Positions 7,345 through 16,989 of a stretch of DNA of 64,000 nucleotides are shown here, piece after piece. A program made the translations under genes and the position numbers. The stretch comes from JAUVKT01 sp942491535 (lineage in GTDB: Bacteria; Bacteroidota; Bacteroidia; Bacteroidales; VadinHA17), in NCBI GenBank assembly GCA_942491535.1, contig CALOBV010000026.1, positions 62,001 through 126,000 of the forward strand, read 5' to 3'. Position 1 is the stretch's first letter. Each line of letters opens with the position of its first letter. The notes under the pieces were generated by a model. The model saw only the letters and a list, made by a program, of their open reading frames with translations, searched no databases and was not told the DNA's origin.

Positions 7345-9597
7345 ATGAGAAAAAGTATTCCAAAAATTTTAACAGTAGCTTTTCTTGCACTGCATTTGCT
7401 AGGCGCACGTGCTCAGGAAACTACTGTTAAAATATTGGATGCTAAAACACTTGAACCCTGTCAGTATGCAACGGTTATGCTTTCCAGCATGGCCAACAAA
7501 TACCTTGACGGAGGCGCTACTGATAAGAATGGCTTAATCAGCTTTAACATAATTGAAGCATCCAGGATAAGTGTATCCTCCCTGGGATATGCTTCAAGAA
7601 ATGATACTATCTACCCAGATCAAAACTTAACTATTAAACTGACGCCTGACTTACTTGAACTTGAAACAGTAGTTGTTACAGGTCAGTATAAACCTCAGGC
7701 TGTAGACAGGTCTATTTACAGGATAAACGTGGTGGATGCCAGGACTATTAACCAACGTGGAGTAAATAACCTGGCCGAAGCACTCTCTAATGAAACTGGT
7801 ATTAGATTGACTGTAGATCCCTCACTCGGTACATCAATTAAGATGCAGGGCATGGGGGGTGAAAACATTAAGTACCTTATTGATGGAGTTCCAATAGTAG
7901 GAAGGGTTGGAGGCATCATAGACCTTAGCCAGATAAATATTGAAAATATTGATCATATTGAAATAGTAAGAGGGCCCATGGCTGTTCAGTACGGAACAAG
8001 TGCTATCGCCGGTGTAATAAATATAATTAGCAAATCGAATAATTACTTCAGAAACCAGATAAAAGCTAACTCTTTTACCGATACAAAAGGAAATTATAAT
8101 GTTGGACTATCGGGTTCTGTGATAAGGGGAAATCATTCATTATCACTTGCTGCTACAAGAAATCTCTTCCAGGGTGTTGATATTGATCTGAATGTTGATA
8201 CATCCGATATTGACGGACATGACAGGTACATGGAGTTTAAGCCTAAACTGGTATATAATGCTGATCTGGGATATGCTTATAAAAACAAAGATTTGCAGCT
8301 CAGGGTAAAGAGTCAGTATATGAACACCCTCCTGAAGAATTATACAAATTATATTGAAAAAGTTGTCCTGGCCTATGATGCAGACTATCATACTACAAGA
8401 TCAACAAACAGTATTTCTCTAAGCAATAAATTATCTGAAAATATATCGTATAACCTTATTGCTGCATATACCTATTTCGGACGTGAGACCGATTACATTA
8501 CATCGGACCTTTTCCTGATGACCAAAGAAGTTACCAGGACTGCTGCCACAAAGTTTAACAACTCTATGACAAGAGGATCTATGACGCTGGCACCTGTGGA
8601 TAAAAAATATTCCCTGATGTGGGGATGGGATATAAATCTTGATAGCGGCAGCGGAGATAAACTTGAAGATAATGCCATGATTGGAGATTATGCGGCATTT
8701 ATAAGCGGGCAGTATGATATCAGGGATAAATTTATTATACAACCAGGTGTACGGGCAATATATAACACAATATATGGCGCACCAGTAGTTCCATCACTAA
8801 ACCTGCAGTGGAAGTTCTCAGAAAATGGAAATATCAGAGTTTCATATGCACGTGGCTTCAGGGCACCATCGCTTAAAGAATTGTATCTGGATTTTAAAGA
8901 TAGTAATCACGATCTCTCCGGTAACAAAGACCTTAAAGCTGAAACAACAAATAGCTATAACGCTTCATTTGAATATTCACTCGAAAGAGATATGTATACC
9001 GTTAAGCTGGAACCGGAACTTTTTTATAATGATGGTAAAGATGCCATTACTTTAATCGTAACTGATGCCAGTTCCAACTCAGCTACCAATGTTAACCTTG
9101 GAGGAAGAAGAACATTCGGAGGAGAGTTCAATGGTTCATTTTCGCATTTATCAGGTTTATTTTTAGGAGCAGGGTTTAGCAGGATTGGCGAGACCTACGA
9201 TGAGGAAGGAGAAGGTGATTACCTGCCTGTAGTGTATTATAATAATATTTCTGTTTCCGGGAGATATAATCTTAGCTGGAATAATATCACCTTCCTTGCC
9301 AACTTCAAGTATTATGGTGAAACACCTTTACTGGCTCCTGTTCCTGAAGAAGACGGAGGAGGATATTACCGGGTCTATACTGATCCATTCGGTGATCTTG
9401 AACTGACTATAACAAAAAATCTCTGGAAGAACAGGGCAACTATAGTATTTGGAGGGAAAAACCTCCTAAATAATTATGAAGGAAAAACTTCAGGCTATGA
9501 AGATTATGGCCAATCAGACTTCCAGTCGGCCTACCTGCGACCATTAAATTATGGCAGATCTGTCTTTCTTAAATTAAATATAAACCTGAATCTCTGA
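7345..9597 (+). CDS. TonB-dependent outer-membrane receptor, HmuR-like
   Basis: 750 residues. A signal peptide ends near residue 23 (LGARAQ). A carboxypeptidase-like/CNA-type beta domain follows (about 25-105), then a plug domain starting near LELETVVVTGQYKP with IKYLIDGVPI and the plug end IEIVRGPMAVQYGTSAIAGV. A 22-strand-type barrel runs to the terminal LNINLNL. A FRAP box (RGFRAPSLKELY, about residue 504) with a following NKDLKAE motif matches the FRAP/NPDL signature of heme receptors. Together with the HmuY-like lipoprotein immediately downstream (TGATG overlap), this supports uptake of heme or a heme-protein complex powered by TonB. A siderophore or metal-chelate substrate is not excluded. 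Confidence 0.88.
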   Translation: MRKSIPKILTVAFLALHLLGARAQETTVKILDAKTLEPCQYATVMLSSMANKYLDGGATDKNGLISFNIIEASRISVSSLGYASRNDTIYPDQNLTIKLTPDLLELETVVVTGQYKPQAVDRSIYRINVVDARTINQRGVNNLAEALSNETGIRLTVDPSLGTSIKMQGMGGENIKYLIDGVPIVGRVGGIIDLSQINIENIDHIEIVRGPMAVQYGTSAIAGVINIISKSNNYFRNQIKANSFTDTKGNYNVGLSGSVIRGNHSLSLAATRNLFQGVDIDLNVDTSDIDGHDRYMEFKPKLVYNADLGYAYKNKDLQLRVKSQYMNTLLKNYTNYIEKVVLAYDADYHTTRSTNSISLSNKLSENISYNLIAAYTYFGRETDYITSDLFLMTKEVTRTAATKFNNSMTRGSMTLAPVDKKYSLMWGWDINLDSGSGDKLEDNAMIGDYAAFISGQYDIRDKFIIQPGVRAIYNTIYGAPVVPSLNLQWKFSENGNIRVSYARGFRAPSLKELYLDFKDSNHDLSGNKDLKAETTNSYNASFEYSLERDMYTVKLEPELFYNDGKDAITLIVTDASSNSATNVNLGGRRTFGGEFNGSFSHLSGLFLGAGFSRIGETYDEEGEGDYLPVVYYNNISVSGRYNLSWNNITFLANFKYYGETPLLAPVPEEDGGGYYRVYTDPFGDLELTITKNLWKNRATIVFGGKNLLNNYEGKTSGYEDYGQSDFQSAYLRPLNYGRSVFLKLNINLNL

Positions 9598-10634
9598 TGA
9601 AAAGATGCTTAATATTATGTCTGTCCACATTGATTCTAATGACATCAATCTCATCATGCATTAAAGAGATTGATACTACTCCCATCCCAAGAACCGTAGA
9701 AGAAACATTTACGGTGCAGAATTCCATTAAACAGTTACAATCATTCTTTAAATTCTATGAAAATACCGTCCTGGAGGTAAGTACCGCATCACCTTACAGC
9801 TGGGATCTTGCCTTTGAATCAGCAGGTATCGGAAACAGAGTCCTTATTGGATGGGGAACAAAGTCAAGGGTAATTAAGTCAGGAAAATTCGATATCGGAG
9901 AAATAACTCAGGCTCAAATCCTTGACCTGATAGAGACCCCGGAAATATGGGTATTTAATGATCCGACATATATAAATACTGCCGACTCAATTTGCCTTAA
10001 AGACTGGGAAAATGGCGAAGTCTATATACATAACAGGGGCCTGGAAAGCAATTCATACTATGTTTTCCAGTTTATCTCCAGAAATGAAACATCCTATACA
10101 ATAAAATATGCCTCTGCCCAATCTCTGGAAAACGTAAAAGAGGCTACCATATACAGGAGTACAGGATATAACTATGTCTCATTTTCATATGAAGAAAACA
10201 GTATTGTTGAGGTTGAACCTCCTTATGCAGATTGGGATATCCTGTTTACACCATATACCGGGTGGTGGGAAACAGATGATCCGGGTATTTATGCCCCATT
10301 CTATGTTAGTGGCATAATGATAAATAATGAAAATGGCGTAAGGGTTGCCCATGTCTTTGATCCTGAGATAGAGTTTACTGATATTGACCTGTCGTATATA
10401 GATACCTATGAATTTACAGATATGAAAGGCGCTATCGGAGCCGACTGGAAAGTACTTGGTGCAGTGGGATCTCCTAACCTATACACAATGGACCCCGACA
10501 AGAAATACCTCCTTAAAAAATACGACCCCGAAGGAGACAGGGATATGTACTTCAAACTTCAGATTGTAGATTATAAGCTGGACGGGGAAGATCATCACCC
10601 AACAGTAGAGTTTAAGTACCTGGGCAGTAATTAA
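9597..10634 (+). CDS. HmuY-like lipoprotein
   Basis: A 345-residue lipoprotein with lipid Cys at residue 21 (SISSC). It shows the HmuY fold signatures: SPYSWDLAFESAGIG near residues 62-76, a second YADWDILFTPYTGWW near 210-225, and a late IGADWKVLG. HmuY is a hemophore-like surface protein that delivers heme to its TonB receptor HmuR. Here the start codon overlaps the receptor stop by one base, so expression is coupled. It is longer than classical HmuY (about 215 aa), with the extra length mainly in the middle. Heme ligands are not obvious by eye, and some family members bind other tetrapyrroles. Confidence 0.8.
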   Translation: MKRCLILCLSTLILMTSISSCIKEIDTTPIPRTVEETFTVQNSIKQLQSFFKFYENTVLEVSTASPYSWDLAFESAGIGNRVLIGWGTKSRVIKSGKFDIGEITQAQILDLIETPEIWVFNDPTYINTADSICLKDWENGEVYIHNRGLESNSYYVFQFISRNETSYTIKYASAQSLENVKEATIYRSTGYNYVSFSYEENSIVEVEPPYADWDILFTPYTGWWETDDPGIYAPFYVSGIMINNENGVRVAHVFDPEIEFTDIDLSYIDTYEFTDMKGAIGADWKVLGAVGSPNLYTMDPDKKYLLKKYDPEGDRDMYFKLQIVDYKLDGEDHHPTVEFKYLGSN

Positions 10635-10782
10635 GTAGCAATTATTTACGTGTAATCTATTTATAGCAAATATTTGCTTCCGGCTTGTTAGCCATTTATT
10701 GTCAATAACATTCTGTTAACATAAAATACTTGTTGAATTTACTACTAACCCGTATTTTAAGGCTTTAATAAAGTGCAAAGCC

Positions 10783-12630
10783 ATGGAAAAGAAAATTAGT
10801 TTATTTATTGCAGGCCTTTTTATTCTGTTTAATTCACAAAGTCAGGAATTAATAGAATTCTCCAAAGAGAACTCAAGCATTTTTAATGGTAGATCTGAGA
10901 TTATAGATGGAAGGCCCGCGTTTGCAGGTACAGCAATCCTGAAAGATATTGAATTCCGGAACGGGACCCTGGAGTGGGATATGTGGACAACCGGCGGAAG
11001 ATCTTATGCAGGAGTAATATTCCGTTATCAGAATAACCGTGACAGTGAGGAGTTTTATGTCAGGCCTCACAAAGGTAACGGTCTCTTCCCTGATGCTTTC
11101 CAGTACTCTCCAATATATCACGGAGTATCCTGCTGGCAATTGTCCCATGGAATCGGGGGAACAAAAGCAGCTGCTATCCCTGCCAGAGAATGGATTCATT
11201 TTAAGCTGGTAGTAAGTGATAGCAGGGCTAATCTGACAATGTATACCGAAGAGCCTGTATCAATGAATATTGACAGGCTGTGGCATGGAGATATTACTGG
11301 ATCTGTTGGGGTTAAAGGACCTGCAAATGGATCATCCTGGTTTGCAAATTTCACCTGGACTGATAAGATAGATATTGATCTCCCTGACAAAGCTCTTAAG
11401 TATGGTGCAGAACCTGGTATTATAAGGAAATGGGAAATCAGCCGGGTGCTGTCTCATAATGAAACAGACCCATATATGTATTACGGGGACCAGAATAAAC
11501 TTGACTGGAAAAATGCAGATACGGATGATGACGGGCTTGTAAACCTGACCAAACAGGCGATAAGAAACCCACAACTACCCGGCTGGATTTATGCCAGAAC
11601 CATCCTTAACTCAGAGGTTGATAAGATCGCGAGGTTCCAGCTGGCATATAGCGATTATATTACAGTCTTTGTTAATGGCTTACCCATAATGTCCTCATCA
11701 AATGCTTATACAAGTCGTGATCCGGCTTTTGCCGGTCTGATTGGATATTTTGATGAAGTATTTCTGCCACTTAAAAAAGGACCCAACGAAATTTGCCTGT
11801 TAATTGGGGAGCAATTTGGAGGATGGGGATTCAAAATGAGAGACGGTGAAGCAATCCGTCTTGCAGAAGGGATTTCAAAAATATGGGAGTTAAAGCATAA
11901 CCTTGGATACCCCGAGTCTGTTGTCTACGATAAAGATGAAAACATTCTCTATGCTTCAAATAATATTACCGAATCAGGGGGTGGAATTTCAAAGATTTCT
12001 ATAGAAGGAAAAATCCTTGATTACGAATGGGTAAAGGGCCTTAATTCTCCAACTGGAATTACTATGTATGGGAATGAAATTTATGTAGTTGAAAGAACCA
12101 CTATTGCAGTTATAGATAAATATAGTGGTACAATTACTGAACGCCTTAAACTTGAAGGAGCTGTTTATCCAAATGACATTACTGTTGATGATAAGGGTGT
12201 TATATATATAAGCGATAGCGGTGGAAGTAAGATCTACAGGATCAGAGATAAGGTTTCAGATATATGGTTGGAAGGAGGAGATATAATCAATCCTAACGGA
12301 ATAGATTATCATAATGGTTTTATTTATGTGGGCTGCTCAGGAGATGCCTCTGTTAAGCTTATTGAAATAAAGACATACTATACCAGCACAATTGCCACAT
12401 TACCCGATGGCTCAATTATGGATGGACTGCAGGTGAGTAATAAAGGAGAAGTATTCTTCAGTGATTTTAATGGTCACCTGTTTCGAATTGATTCATCAGG
12501 AGAATCAACTGAAATCATTAATACAGTATCCAGGCAATTCAATCTTGCCGACTTCGAACTTATTGATAGTAAAAAGCAATTAATTATTCCAGGCTTGTAC
12601 AGCAATGTGATTTCTGCATATTCATTTTAA
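10783..12630 (+). CDS. Secreted LamG-like plus SMP-30/NHL beta-propeller protein
   Basis: 615 residues with a signal peptide ending near residue 20 (FNSQSQ). Three parts are visible. About 25-190 is a concanavalin-like domain of the DUF1080 or family-16-glucanase type (GTLEWDMWTTGGRSYAGVIF). About 205-355 is a jelly-roll-like segment (FQLAYSDYITVFVNGLPIMS). About 365-615 is a six-bladed propeller of the SMP-30/gluconolactonase/NHL type, with repeated blades such as NDITVDDKGVIYISDSGGSK and PNGIDYHNGFIYVGCSG. Such proteins bind or hydrolyse carbohydrates or lactones, but the substrate cannot be read. It follows the heme operon after 148 bases and probably has its own promoter. Confidence 0.8.
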   Translation: MEKKISLFIAGLFILFNSQSQELIEFSKENSSIFNGRSEIIDGRPAFAGTAILKDIEFRNGTLEWDMWTTGGRSYAGVIFRYQNNRDSEEFYVRPHKGNGLFPDAFQYSPIYHGVSCWQLSHGIGGTKAAAIPAREWIHFKLVVSDSRANLTMYTEEPVSMNIDRLWHGDITGSVGVKGPANGSSWFANFTWTDKIDIDLPDKALKYGAEPGIIRKWEISRVLSHNETDPYMYYGDQNKLDWKNADTDDDGLVNLTKQAIRNPQLPGWIYARTILNSEVDKIARFQLAYSDYITVFVNGLPIMSSSNAYTSRDPAFAGLIGYFDEVFLPLKKGPNEICLLIGEQFGGWGFKMRDGEAIRLAEGISKIWELKHNLGYPESVVYDKDENILYASNNITESGGGISKISIEGKILDYEWVKGLNSPTGITMYGNEIYVVERTTIAVIDKYSGTITERLKLEGAVYPNDITVDDKGVIYISDSGGSKIYRIRDKVSDIWLEGGDIINPNGIDYHNGFIYVGCSGDASVKLIEIKTYYTSTIATLPDGSIMDGLQVSNKGEVFFSDFNGHLFRIDSSGESTEIINTVSRQFNLADFELIDSKKQLIIPGLYSNVISAYSF

Positions 12631-12688
12631 AAATTTAACGACTTATATCCCGATCTTATAGAAAGTATTTGAATATATCACAGGTATT

Positions 12689-12727
12689 TGAGGCGTAAGG
12701 CACAGGGCTCAAGGCATAAGGTAGGTT
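12689..12727. repeat. Short heptamer array (GGCnnAA words)
   Basis: Four to five 7-base words (GGCGTAA, GGCACAG, GGCTCAA, GGCATAA) in the 269-base gap between the propeller gene and the NTF2-like lipoprotein gene. Copies are diverged. Confidence 0.7.
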
Positions 12728-12899
12728 CAAATAGCTATATGGTTTATAGTAAGTGACTAATAATTATTGACTTGAATTGATATTATTCATAATTTAGTTA
12801 TCCTGCTTACCCATAAAAATTGGGATGACCTGTCTTAAACCTGTGTACCAGGTATTCTTTACCAAGCATTTTGTTTTAACCAAATTAAACTTTTAAGAG

Positions 12900-13694
12900 A
12901 TGAAAAAAATCTTAACCCTTGCAAGCCTGACCTTATTAGTTCTGGTATTTTGTAATAGCTGCAATACCCCGGAAATAGATGTAATAGCAGAGATTGAAGC
13001 TGTAAACGTAACTTTTATGGAAGCTGTCAATGCAGGTGATGCAGAAGCACTTAAAGAAATCTACCTGCCCGACGCTACTGTCTTTCCTCCAAATGCTGAT
13101 GCAGTTACTGGCATTGATAACATTATCCCTATGATGACAGCTTCGGCTCCTGCCGGAATTAAAATGGTCTTTGAAACCGTCTCAGCCAAGGCTTATGGAG
13201 CCACTGCAATAGAAAATGGCAGATATAAAGTACTGGCACCTGATGAAACGGTACTTGACCACGGGAAATATTTTGTTACCTGGAAGAAAAAAGGCAATGT
13301 CTGGCAGGTATCTCAGGATATCTGGAATACAAGTAATCCCCCTGTTCCACGAGCCATGGCAGGTGATACGGTACTATTTGCTCTGACAAAGATAAAAGAG
13401 AAAGATGCTCACCTGATCGAGGAATTCAGTTCAGATCTCTTTCTTTCGGCATACAAAGAATTATTTCCGCAGGATAAGGCAGTTACAAGAATATTTAAAA
13501 CCCCTGTGGCTGATAAAGATGGATATATCACTTATGTATACTTAGCCGATCCATTCTCATCTGCCCAGGTTCATAATGTATATACGGTATTGCAAGCAAA
13601 GTACGGGAAAGAAAAAACTATGGAAATGATGCAAAAATACCTGGACATCTTTAATAATCAAACTCCTTATTTAACGATTCAACAGGAATGGTAA
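12900..13694 (+). CDS. Lipoprotein with SnoaL/DUF4440-like (NTF2 fold) domain
   Basis: A 264-residue lipoprotein with lipid Cys at residue 21 (FCNSC). Residues 28-150 have the SnoaL/DUF4440 pattern: FMEAVNAGDAEALKEIYLPD, then DHGKYFVTWKKKGNVWQVSQ. This NTF2-like fold is shared by steroid isomerases, polyketide cyclases and many stand-alone binding proteins. The C-terminal 100 residues (HLIEEFSSDLFLSAYKELFP onward) look like a second small alpha/beta domain without a name I can give. No operon partner. A ligand-binding or detoxifying role is possible, but catalytic residues cannot be assigned by eye. Confidence 0.75.
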   Translation: MKKILTLASLTLLVLVFCNSCNTPEIDVIAEIEAVNVTFMEAVNAGDAEALKEIYLPDATVFPPNADAVTGIDNIIPMMTASAPAGIKMVFETVSAKAYGATAIENGRYKVLAPDETVLDHGKYFVTWKKKGNVWQVSQDIWNTSNPPVPRAMAGDTVLFALTKIKEKDAHLIEEFSSDLFLSAYKELFPQDKAVTRIFKTPVADKDGYITYVYLADPFSSAQVHNVYTVLQAKYGKEKTMEMMQKYLDIFNNQTPYLTIQQEW

Positions 13695-13794
13695 GAATGA
13701 AAAATGAAAGGAGATAAATAAAAGGCGACAGTTTAGAATTGGTTTTAGATAATTGTAGCTATACTTTAGCTTGCAGTTTATATTTGAACTGTAA

Positions 13795-13850
13795 ACTTTA
13801 TCAACCTTTTCAACTTTATCAACCCAGTTTAAACCTCTTCAACCTTTTTA
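13795..13850. repeat. Degenerate TTTCAACC / GTTTAAACC word array
   Basis: Pyrimidine-rich 9-10 base words (TTTTCAACC, TTTATCAACC, CAGTTTAAACC) lie in the 318-base gap before the M16 gene. The same words recur at 16876-16962, where they precede the MBL nuclease. The right part belongs to the duplicated segment described separately. Confidence 0.8.
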
Positions 13851-13922
13851 TCGCTTCTTTTAATAGAAAGATGTAGTATATGAAAATAATATTTCCCGGA
13901 GCAAAACAGTAGCTCGGCTGGC
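13821..13922 (+). pseudogene. Decayed copy of the 5' end of the MBL beta-CASP gene
   Basis: Bases 13821-13910 align without gaps to 16931-17020 with about 80 of 90 identical positions; similarity weakens after that. The copied segment spans the upstream word array, the leader (ATAGAAAGATGTAGTATATG) and the first codons of the MBL gene. Translation from the copied ATG at 13880 gives MKIIFPGAKQ then a stop, against MKIKFLGAAQEV in the intact gene. It is a vestige, not an expressed gene. It lies 91 bases upstream of the M16 start, so two copies of this leader flank the M16 gene as direct repeats 3110 bases apart. Confidence 0.85.
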
Positions 13923-13978
13923 ATGTGATATCGTGTTTTTCTTTAGCATATATTACTGGTAATATTATAATTATTATA

Positions 13979-13986
13979 TAATTTTG
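13979..13986 (+). promoter_or_regulatory. Candidate -7 element for the M16 gene
   Basis: TAATTTTG matches TAnnTTTG and lies 26 bases before the M16 ATG. No convincing TTTG -33 element is seen at the right distance. Confidence 0.45.
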
Positions 13987-14012
13987 CACTTAAAATAAAT
14001 CTATAAATTATC

Positions 14013-16820
14013 ATGAGAATATCAACTAAAGCAAAAATTGCTTCTTTATCACTTATAATAGTAGCACAGGCCTTTATAAGCATGGCCAGGGCGCAGCAAA
14101 TTCCAATAGATCCAGAAATTAAAATGGGGAAACTGGATAATGGCTTAACATATTATATCAGGCATAATGAAGAACCAAAAGAAAGAGCCAGCTTCTATAT
14201 TATTCAGAATGTAGGAGCACTTCTTGAGAATGATAAGCAAAACGGACTTGCTCACTTCCTTGAGCATATGGCTTTTAACGGGACAGAGCATTTCCCTGGA
14301 AAAGGGATACTGAATACTTTAGAAAAACATGGGGTTGCATTCGGACGAAATATCAATGCATATACTTCTTTCAACGAAACAGTTTATAACCTGAGCGATA
14401 TACCGGTAAATGATCCGGGACTTATTGACACATGTCTACTTGTGTTAAACGACTGGTCGAACTACCTGCTTTTAAGCGATGAAGAGATTGAAGCTGAACG
14501 TGGGGTAATAAGCGAGGAATGGAGGACAAGAAGAGATGCTAATTTCAGGATGAGAGCTGAATATTTCCCTACCCTTATGGGAGATTCAAAATTCGCTGAA
14601 AGGGATGTAATTGGTGATTTGGATGTAATAAAGAGCTTTGATTACGAAACATTAAGAAATTTTTACCACGACTGGTACAGAACAGATCTTCAGGCAATAG
14701 CAATTGTTGGTGACATTGATGTCGCTGAGATGGAAGTAAAAGTGAAAAATCTGTTTGGGAAAATTCCTGCTATCAAGGATCCTCAACCCAGACCCTTCTT
14801 TGATATCCCTGAACATAAGGATACAAGATTCGTGGTAGCAACAGACCCTGAGGCATCCCAGAACATGATCAATATCTTCATAAAGCATCAAGGGACCCCG
14901 GTAGATAAGAAAGATGCTGTTTATCTTAGAAACCAGTATATAGCTAATCTGTTTAATTCTATGACAGGAGCCCGGATTACCGAGTTACTTCAGAAAGGGG
15001 AGCCCCCATTTATAATGGGAAGTATATCTTATGGGAGTTTCCTGAGAGGGTATGATGTCTTAAGCATTGCTGCCATATCAAGCCCTGAAGATGAAACTAA
15101 AGCCCTGAAAGCAATATATACCGAGACTGAAAGAATAACGAGACATGGATTTATGCCGGGTGAATTTCAAAGAGCTAAATCTAACCTTCTCACTTCAATG
15201 AAAAGTGCCTATGACCAGAGAGATAAAATACATAATGACACCTATATAAGAGGGATACAAACTCACTTTCTCAGTGGTGAGCCACTAACATCTCCCGAAG
15301 TAGACTGGCAGATAGGTCAGCTATTATTGGAGTCAATAAACCTTGAAGATGTTAATGCTGCAAAAGATGAATGGATAACAGATAATAACAGGGTAATTAT
15401 CGTCATGGGACCAGAAAATGCGGTACACCTGGACGAAGAAAAGGCCCTTTTAATATTGAATGAAGTTAAGGAAACTGAAATTGAGCCATATGAAGATGTT
15501 GAGATTGTCACAAAACTTATATCAGATGAACTTTCTGGCTCTACAATAGTTGCCAGCAGATCCCTTGATGAATTTGGTGCGATCGAATGGAAGCTATCAA
15601 ATAATGCAACAGTGATATACAAACACGCGGATTTTGAAAAAGATAATGTTACAATTACCGGATTCAGTAAAGGTGGTATGTCAACTATTTCTGCCGAGCA
15701 GTTGGAAACTGCCATGATGTTGCCCCAGTTTATTGGATCATTTGGTACCGGAGATTTCGATGCTATAGCTTTAAGAAACGCACTAACAGGAAAAAAGGTT
15801 AGCGTTCAGTCTAATATTGGAGAACTTACTGAAACAATAAATGGCTCCTCAACCCCGAAAGACTTTGAAACCATGATGCAGCTGGTTTACCTGAACTTCG
15901 AGAGCCCCAGATTTGATAAGCAGGCATATGATGCTTTGTTCAGCAGGTTCAAGGCCTTCCTGCCCAATATGGAAAATGATCCCAAAAAGATAATGTCTGA
16001 TTCCTTGCAATTGATTTTTACAAACTTCCACCCAAGAACCAAATTACTGAATACTAAATTTCTGGAGCAGGTTAAGTATGAGGATATGGAAGGACTGTAT
16101 AAAGACAGGATAAAAGATGCAGGAGATTTTATTTTTATAATAGTTGGGAACATAGATGAAGAAATTGTTAAGCAGAATGTAGAATATTACATCGGGTCGC
16201 TGACCGACGATCCCAGAACCGAATCATGGACTGATAATAATGTGAAACAACCTGAAGGACGCATTGAAAAAAAGATTGAGATCCCACTCGAAACAGCCAA
16301 AGCGAATGTAAATATTCTAATAAGGAACGATTTCAATTATACACCGGAATCAAATCTTTATCTAAATATGCTAAAAAGTATCCTTACTCTGAGGTATACT
16401 GAGGAAATACGGGAAAAAGAAGGTGGAACGTACGGTGTTTCAGTAGGTGCCAGCAATAGTCATTTTCCTGTAGAGGAAAAAACCCTGCGAATGAATTTCG
16501 ATACTGATCCGGAAAAAGCGGATTATCTGAAATCAATCTTATTCTCAGAGATTGAGAAGATAGCTAAGAAAGGGCCAACAGAGGAGGATCTTGACAAGGT
16601 TGTTAAGAATATGAAAAAGGACCGTGAGCAGGCAAAAGAGCATAACAGCTACTGGATGAATACTATATATAATTATTATTACCATGGCATAGATGGTAAT
16701 GCTCCTGAAAATTTCGACGAAATCATTGATAAGGTTACTATCAAGGATATTAAGAAATTTACGTCGAAGTTTATGAAGAATCCAGATATTGTAGATGTAG
16801 TGTTTGTTCCTAAGAAATAG
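14013..16820 (+). CDS. M16 family zinc metallopeptidase (insulinase/PqqL-like), secreted
   Basis: 935 residues with an N-terminal signal peptide (to about residue 27, SMARAQ). The inverted zinc motif HFLEH is at residues 81-85, and the third zinc ligand lies in the LSDEEIEAERGVISEEWR region near residue 160. This is a full two-halves M16 enzyme (two repeats of the M16N/M16C pair, about 460 residues each); the second half lacks a HxxEH motif, as usual, and supplies the substrate-binding arm (RYTEEIREKEGGTYGVSVGA). Such proteins degrade unfolded peptides in the periplasm. The gene is followed by a clear terminator and is flanked by the duplicated leader segment. Confidence 0.93.
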   Translation: MRISTKAKIASLSLIIVAQAFISMARAQQIPIDPEIKMGKLDNGLTYYIRHNEEPKERASFYIIQNVGALLENDKQNGLAHFLEHMAFNGTEHFPGKGILNTLEKHGVAFGRNINAYTSFNETVYNLSDIPVNDPGLIDTCLLVLNDWSNYLLLSDEEIEAERGVISEEWRTRRDANFRMRAEYFPTLMGDSKFAERDVIGDLDVIKSFDYETLRNFYHDWYRTDLQAIAIVGDIDVAEMEVKVKNLFGKIPAIKDPQPRPFFDIPEHKDTRFVVATDPEASQNMINIFIKHQGTPVDKKDAVYLRNQYIANLFNSMTGARITELLQKGEPPFIMGSISYGSFLRGYDVLSIAAISSPEDETKALKAIYTETERITRHGFMPGEFQRAKSNLLTSMKSAYDQRDKIHNDTYIRGIQTHFLSGEPLTSPEVDWQIGQLLLESINLEDVNAAKDEWITDNNRVIIVMGPENAVHLDEEKALLILNEVKETEIEPYEDVEIVTKLISDELSGSTIVASRSLDEFGAIEWKLSNNATVIYKHADFEKDNVTITGFSKGGMSTISAEQLETAMMLPQFIGSFGTGDFDAIALRNALTGKKVSVQSNIGELTETINGSSTPKDFETMMQLVYLNFESPRFDKQAYDALFSRFKAFLPNMENDPKKIMSDSLQLIFTNFHPRTKLLNTKFLEQVKYEDMEGLYKDRIKDAGDFIFIIVGNIDEEIVKQNVEYYIGSLTDDPRTESWTDNNVKQPEGRIEKKIEIPLETAKANVNILIRNDFNYTPESNLYLNMLKSILTLRYTEEIREKEGGTYGVSVGASNSHFPVEEKTLRMNFDTDPEKADYLKSILFSEIEKIAKKGPTEEDLDKVVKNMKKDREQAKEHNSYWMNTIYNYYYHGIDGNAPENFDEIIDKVTIKDIKKFTSKFMKNPDIVDVVFVPKK

Positions 16821-16842
16821 CTATAATTAAAGATACCCGAAG

Positions 16843-16873
16843 ATGGTGTGGGCCTGTACCCCACACCATTTTT
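16843..16873 (+). terminator. Rho-independent terminator after the M16 gene
   Basis: Perfect 10-base stem (16843-16852 ATGGTGTGGG with 16860-16869 CCCACACCAT), 7-base loop, then TTTTT. It lies 23 bases after the M16 stop codon. Confidence 0.9.
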
Positions 16874-16875
16874 GT

Positions 16876-16962
16876 TTATCTCAACCCTTCAACCCAGTTT
16901 AAACCTTCTCAACCCTGTTTAAACCTTTTCGACCCAGTTTAAACCTTTTCAACCTTTTTATA
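16876..16962. repeat. TTTTCAACC / CAGTTTAAACC word array
   Basis: Alternating words of 9-10 bases (CAACCCTT, CAGTTTAAACC, TTCTCAACC, TGTTTAAACC, TTTTCGACC) fill the gap between the terminator and the MBL nuclease start. Confidence 0.85.
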
Positions 16963-16989
16963 GCTACTTTTGATAGAAAGATGTAGTAT

